From Symsagittifera roscoffensis (lineage: Eukaryota; Xenacoelomorpha; Acoela; Convolutidae), in NCBI RefSeq assembly GCF_963678635.1, contig NC_087069.1, forward strand, positions 35,879,959 to 35,943,958: 64,000 nucleotides of DNA, in the 5' to 3' direction. Position 1 is the first letter of the stretch. Each line of letters begins with the position of its first letter. The notes under the pieces are model-generated. The model was not told where the DNA came from. It saw only the letters and a program-made list of their open reading frames with translations, and did not search any database. Position numbers and translations under genes: made by a program. Positions 20,983 through 29,898 of the stretch are shown piece by piece.

Positions 20983-21659
20983 ATGGCGCAACCACCAGGA
21001 CTTTCGAAGAACCCGCTAAACATAAGACCATACTGGGAACGAGCATCGGCCGAACCCCCATTAGAGTGGACAAAATGGGCGGCAATACTGGAACTGGCAG
21101 TATTCGCAAAAGACGGCATCGAAATTTGAAATCTCTTACGAACAAGACCACAACTAGTAGAGCCATCTGAACCAGTATACGAGGTCGAAATAACCGGTGA
21201 AGCAGAAGCTCAAAGAAAAAGACGAGAAGTACATAATCAAGAAAAAAGAGTGGGCTGGGAAAACGTGATCAAAGCGCGTGAGAAAGGAGTTCTGTGTAAC
21301 TCATTCAGATGGGAGGAAGCGGACGCAAAAGTACGCAGCTATCTTTTGATGTCTCACGGCGCTGAACGACAGTGCCAAATCCGACAAAAACTACCAATTT
21401 ACAACAAAACACGGTAACTACATAAAAACTCATGACTGTTTTAGAAGATATATTCGTCACGACACGCATAATAGCTTTTGAGAGGTATAACTTTATCTGT
21501 CGAAAACAAAAGAAAGCAGAAAGTCTAGAACATTTTCATGCTGACCTAGTGGAACTAGCTTCAAGGGCTGACTGCGGCGACCGAGAAAGTGAGTGGGTAA
21601 GGGATATTTTTACCGCCCACTTGAACAATGAAAAAATTGCAGAAGAATTGCTGACATAA
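20983..21659 (+). pseudogene. gag: Second gypsy-like gag copy, broken
   Basis: Begins ATGGCGCAACCACCAGG and follows the first gag closely. It has the same premature TGA (21127-21129) at the matching codon. It lacks the one-base loss seen near 14800 in the first copy. The C-terminal frame at 21432-21659 stops before the zinc-knuckle region. Beyond about 21660 the sequence no longer resembles the first copy. Confidence 0.82.
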
Positions 21660-24450
21660 ACGCGTAGCACACAGAAACAAAGTTTAGGTGACCAAAAAAA
21701 CGTTAACCCAAAACAGCTGAAGAAAGACCCAAAAACATTTAGGAGGAAGCTACTCTATGTCCAGAAACCGCTCGAAATAGAGAGCATGCAGTTGCAAAAG
21801 TGGCAAGAGACCAACTATTTCTAGAACGAGTTAAATCAATGAGCTCTAAAATTTTGAAGTAGAGAAAGGTCTAGCTTAACAGTTTTTCTGGCACTGGTTA
21901 CAGCAAAAAATGTGTCGTGCAAAAAGTTCCAAGGTAGATGAATTGAAGTCAAACATGATGCACGGAGTGAACAATATTAGCCACAGAAGCGTTGGGAAAT
22001 CTAAAAAGCGTGAAATACGAAAAGTAGAGATTTTTCAGTCGAGCGCGCAGAAATAATGATTCGTTTGGATCAATCTGCGCTGCGTTGACTGCACAAGCAG
22101 CTAGATCAGCGCAGGAAGCATTGAAAAAGCAACTAGTAAGAGATCTCTTCATATCTAAACTACACTTATGAAATGAACAATGCATCTGGATGTGGCACTT
22201 AAGAAGCCAAATCATTTCGAGCACAGCAAACAAACCATGTTTGTTCTCCAAAATATAAACTCTGGGAGTACAGTTTGAAAAACTCAGCGATGAGCACATC
22301 ATCAAAAAATACCAATTAAGACAATCAGGAATTACAGAAAACCGAACTAGAATTCCGAATTATAACAGGGATGTAAGCAACAAAATTTTTGGATCCAAGA
22401 ACACGGTCAAACTTCTTACTAAGGTGTTATGGCGAGGAGTTTTTGGAGTAACTTTGAAGACCGCCCTTTATGTGCGACCGTCCTTTGAAACATAAACGTA
22501 ACAAGCCCGAATTATTTGCCAAAGAACAGATCCCTAAGATGATGAAATAGCTAAAATACGTAGAGTCAGATGGAGAATGCGACGCGATTGAAGAATTTGG
22601 CTCATGCAATGATGTCGCAATTTTTTTTCAGACCATCGGGGAGGACAATCAGGGACGAGTGGATAAAAAACCCAAGTTGAAAACACTTTAGTCATCTGTA
22701 ATAAAGCGCAAGAGTAAACAAAAATTGTGCATAAAAACATAGAAAAACTGTTGATTCATATTACAGTGGATTCGGGCAGCCAAGTAACAATTCTAAATTG
22801 GTTACCCGTGAAGCAAACTATCGACAAATACAAGAAACTGAATAATTAATCCGGCATAAATCTTGAATCTACCAGTGCACTTAATGGACTAGAACAAACA
22901 ATGAATTATAATTCTGGGAGCACTGAAAGCAGATCTAAGATCAGCGGGTGGGGAAGTTAAGTGGGCTCCTTTACTAATCATGTACAGACGAACGAGAGAG
23001 ATCCAGTTTGTGACTTTTTACAGAAGATTAATAGCATATCAACAAAGCAGATTCCAGTCCCGAAAATCAAAAGGAAGCGTGATAAGCTACTGTGTGAGCA
23101 GCCAAAAATATTGTGAAGAAAAATGATTAAAAAATTTGCGGAATAATTTGAAAAGAGGTGAATCCGAAAACAAGGCTGTAAAGCTTAAGTATCAATTGTC
23201 TCTCAAACACAAAAGAAGGAAAGTTATCAATTGCAAGCCACAAGAAAGCAGGAAATATGAAAACTACTGGTAAAAAAAACTCGGCAAACGCGATTGCTTC
23301 ATTCTTCCCATTGTCAACACATTGAAAAAAATACCTCAATGAAGATCTAAGGATTCAAAACCGATAAATAGATAACTCTTCAAAAACAAGCCGCAAATGC
23401 CAAAAGTGGATAAAATTTAAAATTGGGAAAGCTAATCTGTAGGGTCACATTCTGATGTCAGAAAGCAGAATCCACAAAACTGCACGGCTTTGAGTATAAA
23501 ATGAGCCTCAGGATCAGCCAAACAGTGTACGAATTGAAGTCTAAGTTTTTCAAGAAGGAGTGAAATGATGGGGAGAGAAGACAAGCTAATTCCGAAATTC
23601 ACCGAAACCGAAATTACTTTGAAACTGAATCCTCCCAGGATGTTGAAACAGTTGAGGTCATTTATGGCCGAATTAAAAAATTTTGACCTTAATGAAGCGA
23701 GTTTAGTTGTCAAATTGAGGCCTTTGTTAAAAAAATCATAAGAAGAACTGAAAAATGCAAAACTTCCGGTAAGGAAAAAATCATAAGGAGAAAAAAACGC
23801 GGTCCTAAGAATTGGCAAAAACGTACAACAACTAAAAACTTGATCAAAAGCAACTTTGACCAATCAAAAGAAACAAAAAAGAAACGTCTGACGCCAGCCA
23901 TTGCGGACTTGGGCCTTGTTAGAAAAAAAACTGGAGAAAGAAGACTGGTTAACCATATCATTTGCTACAAGATAACTGAACATCAAGAAACAAAATCCAT
24001 TAATTGAATTGGAACAGCTCACAATAATTTGTGCAGTAGATCGTTTCAAAGCTTACTTGCTTATGAAGTATTTTCTCCTTGCTACCAATCAAAAAGACCA
24101 AACCACAACATTTGATAGAAAATCACTCAAATAAGATTCATCAACCACTGCCAACAAGAAGGGTAAACCGGCTACTATCGCACCATTTCAACTTAGTATA
24201 TGTACCAGGCAAAAAAATGAAAATGGTTTAAAAAATTTCTTGTTTTCAAAAGAATGACATTTTTAGCGAAACAGAGATGTAAAACATGAAAAAGAAAAAC
24301 AAAGTGCCAAAATAAAAACTAAAAATCGAAAACGAACTTGAAGAAAATAACAACCAGCTGCAGCAACAGCGATGAGCAGACAAACTAATTGTCGCTCAAA
24401 GTTTTCACTCGATTGTGAAGGAGTACGGTAGGCCGAATCTCACTAAAAGG
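21660..24450 (+). pseudogene. Heavily decayed second gypsy-like pol
   Basis: Relics of a different but related retroelement lie in shifting frames. A protease-like VDSGSQVTIL is near 22766-22795. An RT connection-type LNPPRMLKQLRSFMAELKNF is near 23622. An RNase H-type stretch (PLIELEQLTIICAVDRFKAYL) is near 24000-24062. Stops and shifts are frequent. It joins the second gag abruptly at about 21660, so the two halves come from different copies. It may extend past the MITE at 24459. Confidence 0.7.
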
Positions 24451-24458
24451 GTGAAACC

Positions 24459-24870
24459 CAGGGGCGGATCTAGGATTTTCTCGAGGGGGGGGGGGGGCGT
24501 TTAAATTTTGTCGACCTTTTTTTTAGGTCGACCAAATTGAATTTTCGAGCTCTCCCAAAGTGCTGTTTTATTCCTATTCTGGCCAAAATTTTTGTGCGCC
24601 GCAGGCAAAATTTTGAAAAAATAGGCCAAAAAAGGCGTTTTTAGGCACTTTTTGGAAAATTTTGACCAAAAAATTGCGTTTTTTCGGCGCGCGTTCCCCC
24701 CTCAAAAATAGTATATATTGGCGCCAAAGGCGCCTTTAAAAAAATTTTAAGGTTGGCCGGCTAAAACTGGATTTCTTAAAAGTACCAAATGGGGGACCCT
24801 TTGGGTCGGCAGTGGGTCGAATCCCTGAAGGGGGGGGGAAGCGTCCCCCCGCCCCCTAAATCCGCCCCTG
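24459..24870 (+). mobile_element. hAT-like MITE H, copy 1
   Basis: A 412-bp element with ends CAGGGGCGGATCTAGGATTT and AAATCCGCCCCTG (inverted) and a perfect 8-bp target duplication, gtgaaacc (24451-24458 and 24871-24878). It is non-coding. The CAGGGG start and 8-bp TSD fit hAT-type transposition. It inserted into the decayed gypsy pol and is therefore younger. An inverted second copy lies at 56238-56666. Confidence 0.92.
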
Positions 24871-24878
24871 GTGAAACC

Positions 24879-25302
24879 TAAAAGTATTCAGGCTTTCTAT
24901 TTTAGACAGTTTAATTGACACTCTTGATGCCCCCTAAAAATTAAATAGATTTTTGGGCATAGAGAACATGAAGAATAAACTAACCATTTTAGTGCCTTAT
25001 TGCGTTGAGTACCTTTTTTATTTTATATATACAAGCGACGTTTAAACATGCAATTATAAACGAAAATGCTGTTCTTTTTAGTTGATCTTGAAATTTCACG
25101 AGGGGTTGACTATTTCAAAACTTTCGAAAGTTTTGATAACCTTTTTCAGGTGAACCACATTGATTTCCCGAGCTCTTTTATAATACAATTAGACACTTTT
25201 TTGACAAAATTTCTGCCCCGTTTTTTGACACTTTTTAAAAATGTTTTGATCAAAGGGGAAAATTTCAATGCTGGGGAGATGAATTGTCTATTCTTCTTAC
25301 AG
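24879..25302. other. End of the large trypsin intron
   Basis: No exon is seen before the polypyrimidine tract and acceptor TTCTTCTTACAG at 25291-25302. Confidence 0.5.
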
Positions 25303-25439
25303 GTGGACCCGTTTACCCTTTGACCTCAAGTCAACCTGAGTGTCTCTATGGATTAGTGAGCTATGGCAAAAACTGTAGCGACTGGAGCGTCTACACTCGC
25401 GTTTCAGCATACCAAGATTGGGTCGAACACTATTTGTGA
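25303..25439 (+). CDS. Trypsin-like serine protease, last coding exon
   Basis: Encodes the C-terminus of an S1 serine protease. With one base from the previous exon it reads GGP immediately after where GDS should be, then LYGLVSYGKNC, WSVYTRVSAYQDWVEHYL and a stop (25437-25439). The YTRVSAY...W block is the classic C-terminal helix of trypsins. The exon starts in phase 1 after a strong acceptor (TTCTTCTTACAG). An intron between the catalytic Ser codon and GGP is a known trypsin-gene arrangement. The preceding exon with Asp and Ser was not found between 1789 and 25302. The phase matches exon 1, so skipping to it would keep frame but give no active enzyme. Confidence 0.85.
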
Positions 25440-25607
25440 AACTTTACTTTTAACTTTTATTTAATCAAAAACATTCCAGCAGACATTATCAACGATATTT
25501 GCACCAGTTTTTCATAATCAAAAAGAATGTCTTCCTAACAACTACGCAAGGCACAATAATGCCCTGATGACATTGAGCTGGGGACCGGCCTATTAGCATG
25601 TGCGTTA

Positions 25608-25831
25608 AATACAATCAATTAGTGATTCTTAATGGGACTTAAACTTAATTGTCCACAATTTCAGGAAGCAAAGTGCATACAAATTGAAAGGCAGAACTTG
25701 TTACGCAAACTTGATAATTTTATATGGGTATATAAAATTATCAAGTTTGCGTAACAAGTTCTGCCTTTCAATTTGTATGCACTTTGCTTCCTGAAATTGT
25801 GGACAATTAAGTTTAAGTCCCATTAAGAATC
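25608..25831. repeat. Long perfect palindrome, left part
   Basis: The left arm, 25608-25725, is the exact reverse complement of 25730-25831 plus 42048-42063, around a 4-nt centre (gggt). The right arm is interrupted after 25831 by the 16.2-kb LTR element and resumes at 42044-42063. The restored arms are 118 bp with no mismatch seen. Confidence 0.93.
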
Positions 25832-26241
25832 TGGAACCTGATCTAAACTACATTTTATGATTGGATAAATTAGATATTTTACCAATGTAAAGTATTTAAC
25901 ATTAACCAATCATGATCCATCTAACTAACAATCCACTTATTTGTAAGTGCTGAAATTACTTGTAATTTCAGCACCAGAGAGATTTGAATTTAACTTAGAA
26001 ATTAGTTGAACTCTCCCGAGTACTTCAGCAGCCGCAATAAACCAGTATACCCTAGATCTATTGAGCCTAGCAGAGACTAGTTAAACAACCTGAGACTAGA
26101 TAGTATAAGAGTAAGATTAGGATCGGTATTAGACTAAGAAGTTGCACGAATCTATCCGGCCGAAAATAAGATAGCGTGACGAGCAGACGGTGTACCCTAT
26201 CCGAAATTACTCTATGAGTTATACCCATCGGTCCTAACTCA
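25832..26241 (+). repeat. 5' LTR of 16.2-kb retroelement
   Basis: A 410-bp direct repeat beginning TGGAACCTGATC and ending CCTAACTCA. It differs from the 3' LTR (41634-42043) at two positions. It contains an AATAAA at 26036-26041 and a perfect 13-bp stem hairpin at 25947-25974. The target duplication is aatc on both sides of the element. Confidence 0.95.
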
Positions 26242-26243
26242 TC

Positions 26244-26255
26244 TGGTGCGACCAT
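26244..26255 (+). promoter_or_regulatory. Putative tRNA primer binding site
   Basis: TGGTGCGACC lies two bases after the 5' LTR, the usual position and TGG start of a retroviral primer binding site. The matching tRNA was not identified. Confidence 0.7.
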
Positions 26256-27491
26256 AAGTCTCGAACAAGACCTTAATAGCTTAGAATTAACCAATAATAG
26301 ATTAGAATTTAGACAAAACATTTACAAAATGTTATACGACAATAATTTAATCGAAATGTCTCTACGACTCAATAGATCAGAGCCAATATTCCGAACGATA
26401 ACAGAACTACCCGGAATTGGAAGAAGACCTCGAACCAGAGACGACATACGACAAAGCAGAAACTTACCATATAGTTATATGATAGTTCGGCAAAAGCCAG
26501 AACAAACTTTTGTATTTAGAATACTACTAGCAATGAATTTAGATTTTCATTTGCAAACATAAAATTTTGAAGTCAATCTTCAAAATCATTTCAGGCGCTA
26601 AACAAAATTATTAATATACAATAACGATTGATAAAAAGATCTCAGATCGTTTTCCTAAATTCTGCAGTAATATACAAAACATGTTTGAAAAATATTTATT
26701 GAAAAATCAAAATAAAAATTAGTAGCATGACAATAAACGGTTAGTAATTATAAATCATCATGTTGTTCCAGCTTCATCGCCTAAACATAACAGCATTCAT
26801 AAGCTCACTAATATCATAAAAATACTAAATCTATTCTTTACACAAATTTAAAACATTTTAAACTTAAATTCACTTAATTTTAAAATCAGATCATCAAGGC
26901 TTATCCTTGGATCTTAAATCATTTTCTATTTAATTAAATTTAAAACTTGATCATCAAGGCCTATCCTTGGATCAAAAAGAACAACTTTGTTCTCCCCCAC
27001 CCACTTAACTAGTGTCTAACGACCTCAAACGTCGATTCACTATCCAACCCTTTCTAAAAACCCAGGACTAATAGAAATTTTTGAACAAAACTAATCATTC
27101 AAATTAGGATAAACAGTGAAAAACTTCGGTTATTCATCCTTCACTTGATCCCCCCTCTTACCAGACCCAGGATAAACCTTAAACTTAGTAAGTTTAAAAT
27201 AGTATCTAACGAACTACTCGCGTTCTAATTATACCTGAACCTTGTGGATCGATTTACTATTCTCCAACCCTGAACACAATCACTACCCTTAAGTAAGATT
27301 AAGTAAGTTAACACCTTAGCTTATACTATCCACGAGAAAGTATAAAATCATTCTTCGGAATCGATATACTTTTCTCCCCAACCCTGAACAAATAGACCCA
27401 GGTTAGGCTAACAAAAAAAAATCGTAAGGACTAACAGTTTAAGCAAATAGAAATCATTTAACAACCTTTTGCACCCGTCATCCTAAACCTT
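26256..27491 (+). other. Long structured leader of the 16.2-kb retroelement
   Basis: About 1.2 kb between the PBS and the first ORF. A 77-codon frame (26329-26562) is open but unrecognised. Further on are repeated motifs: a GATCATCAAGGC(T/C)TATCCTT unit twice (near 26890 and 26950), the phrase CCAACCCTGAACA more than once, and short hairpins (for example CGACCTCAAACGTCG). This could hold packaging, splice or internal-ribosome-entry functions; none is demonstrated. Confidence 0.6.
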
Positions 27492-27959
27492 ATGTCATTT
27501 AAAAACCTAGGAAATAAACAAACAATCGTTTTACACAATTGTGAAATAGATAACAAAAAATACGACCTTGTAATCACACCTCATACACAAACAGTTGGAT
27601 ACATTAGAACAAAACGACAAACATTAAAGAGAAAAATAATAACTAAACAAAGACAAATAACACGAAAAAGATTTTCAAAAAATCGAAACGCATTTTCAGA
27701 ATCAGAAACCAACAGTTTAGACGAACTTTATAAACTAAAAGAATCAATAGATAAAAATTGCCCAATTCACGATCAATTATATTTCTCTGACTCAGAAACA
27801 ACTTCAAATTCATCAAAAAGAGGAAAAAGAAGAATAAAAAAGCAGTATAAACACAAACCAGTACATTTATACAATTGGAATCAACCAATTAGACACATTG
27901 ATAATTACATATTAACAGTCATCGAACGAAAAAATGAGCTCAACGCACACCCCAGGTGA
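27492..27959 (+). CDS. Small basic accessory ORF (ORF0) before gag
   Basis: 155 codons, intact, with a strongly basic central stretch (residues about 38-65: KRQTLKRKIITKQRQ and onward) and a second cluster, SSKRGKRRIKKQ. No known domain is recognised. It overlaps the gag start by 26 nt in another frame. The basic clusters could bind RNA or act as nuclear-localisation signals; that is inference. It might instead be an N-terminal Gag segment expressed by frameshifting. Confidence 0.55.
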   Translation: MSFKNLGNKQTIVLHNCEIDNKKYDLVITPHTQTVGYIRTKRQTLKRKIITKQRQITRKRFSKNRNAFSESETNSLDELYKLKESIDKNCPIHDQLYFSDSETTSNSSKRGKRRIKKQYKHKPVHLYNWNQPIRHIDNYILTVIERKNELNAHPR

Positions 27960-29898
27960 AGAAAGTCCAGATGATGATGATATCTTCCCCTTTATCGTAG
28001 ATGCAACCACTGATAGAGGACAGCATATATTTTGCAAAAATTTACTCTTAAATTTGTTTGAACCCGGAATCAGTCCATGTAAAACAGAGTTCCCAGATGT
28101 AAAAATCAAAAGACAAATTATCGATCACTATCTAAAAGATATATGTAACCTAACACAACAATACGGAATCTACTCCATAGAATTCAGCTCACCAAACCAG
28201 AATCACAGTAAATATATAATTCAAACAGACGACCTTGATTTAGAATTCTCAAAAGTATTCTCAGAATATATAAAAAGCATCCAATATCATAACTCACAAA
28301 GAGCAAACTCCATATTCACCAATGAAGTTTTTGCGATAATATATAGTTATATCTCGATATTAGAAAACGAAATCCAGATACCAAATGTCTCACCGACAGA
28401 AACATCAAAACATATAAGAGTACGACATGAAATCACACTACTCTCTAGTTTTCTAAATATAATTAAAGAAAATTTCACGAAAGATGAAGTTTCACAACAT
28501 ACAAAACACGACTTACAAAAAATCTTGGCATGGTTCATAATAGATTATTTCACACATAATATTGATTTAATTTCACAAGCAAGAAAAAATTTTAGACCCC
28601 AAAACTCAAACGATGATACTGCCATCACAGAACAATCAGACTATGTTTGGGACCCCGAATGGTCTCATCCCGCATCCATAAACTTCCCACAATCAATCTC
28701 AAGTCAAGCAATAAGTACGATATCTTATGTAAGAGATTATGTACGAGTAATACCATTAACCATTGATGCAACACCATTAAACTATAATACATTTTTACCC
28801 GATATGCAAAATAATAGTTTAAACTCTACAGTCATACACAATGAAAACCTCAATGGAACTAGGAATCTTACTCAACAAGATATCCAGACACCATCACACT
28901 TCATAAATGAAGAAATCGTACACACAACAACTACACAACAAAGTATTTCACCAATACGTCCAAACTTAACAACACCAAGAAATACAAATCCTTCACAAAC
29001 ACAGGTAACATTACAATCAACCGTTAAACCTTCGGTTGCCCCAAAATATTCACACATGGATTACCAAACATACAGACCCATGACAATACCGCCAAAAACA
29101 CGCAAAACGTTCACTGGAAACAACTTTGCAGACCATAATTATAATTACACACATCCATCAAAAACAAATTATCAACCACGAAAAAATTTTAGTAATTATA
29201 CAAGATCTCGAAACTGGGATAACCCAATGGCACCACCTAATTCAGTAAATTTCCAAACAAATTTACATCCTCCACAGGATCGTAGTGAAAACTATCCATT
29301 TTTTCAACAAAATAAAAATAAAAAACAAACATCTTATCAAATGGATTACTTATCCTCAGATGATGATTTCTTACAACCAGATATATTTACACCCTATAAT
29401 CAAGAATATCGTGGACAAGGAATACAGAAACCACATACATATAATAGAATTTTTTCTCCACAACCAATAGATACACAAAACCAACAACCAATTCAACAAC
29501 AAAACCCAATTAATACACAATCTTTTCAACCAATTCAGCAACAAAACCCAATGATTGCAAACTCGTACCAACCAGCACAAATGCAAAATGAAATACCACT
29601 CCCATATTATCTTCAACAACACGAAATAACAAGAAATCAACTTTCAATTTTTTCAATTCGAGAGCCCGATTTAGATTTTCGAAAACTAGTAGACAAACTA
29701 GAACAAGCAGAAATCACAATGAAACTCGAAGAAACGGAAAATCTGAAATTACAATACGTTAACAGAATTGAAACAGCTTCCACAAATATAAACAATATAC
29801 AGGAATCAGATACAGACCTCGTTGAAAAAATCACTGAAATACTCAATATTTACGAAAAACACCCAAACTTTAAAGGCAAACCATCTTTCAAAAAATGA
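27934..29898 (+). CDS. gag: Gag-like structural polyprotein
   Basis: 654 codons. The first 230 or so residues are alpha-helical-looking and probably hold the matrix and capsid-like region. A long Thr/Pro/Gln/Asn-rich segment with repeated QPIQQQNP motifs follows (about residues 510-550). A charged C-terminal helix (LDFRKLVDKLEQAEITMKLE) comes last. The frame ends at TGA 29896-29898, and the very next codon in the same frame begins a CCHC zinc knuckle, so the nucleocapsid lies behind the stop. Gag assembles the particle and packages RNA. The assignment rests on position and the adjoining knuckle, not on a recognised capsid motif. Confidence 0.7.
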   Translation: MSSTHTPGEESPDDDDIFPFIVDATTDRGQHIFCKNLLLNLFEPGISPCKTEFPDVKIKRQIIDHYLKDICNLTQQYGIYSIEFSSPNQNHSKYIIQTDDLDLEFSKVFSEYIKSIQYHNSQRANSIFTNEVFAIIYSYISILENEIQIPNVSPTETSKHIRVRHEITLLSSFLNIIKENFTKDEVSQHTKHDLQKILAWFIIDYFTHNIDLISQARKNFRPQNSNDDTAITEQSDYVWDPEWSHPASINFPQSISSQAISTISYVRDYVRVIPLTIDATPLNYNTFLPDMQNNSLNSTVIHNENLNGTRNLTQQDIQTPSHFINEEIVHTTTTQQSISPIRPNLTTPRNTNPSQTQVTLQSTVKPSVAPKYSHMDYQTYRPMTIPPKTRKTFTGNNFADHNYNYTHPSKTNYQPRKNFSNYTRSRNWDNPMAPPNSVNFQTNLHPPQDRSENYPFFQQNKNKKQTSYQMDYLSSDDDFLQPDIFTPYNQEYRGQGIQKPHTYNRIFSPQPIDTQNQQPIQQQNPINTQSFQPIQQQNPMIANSYQPAQMQNEIPLPYYLQQHEITRNQLSIFSIREPDLDFRKLVDKLEQAEITMKLEETENLKLQYVNRIETASTNINNIQESDTDLVEKITEILNIYEKHPNFKGKPSFKK

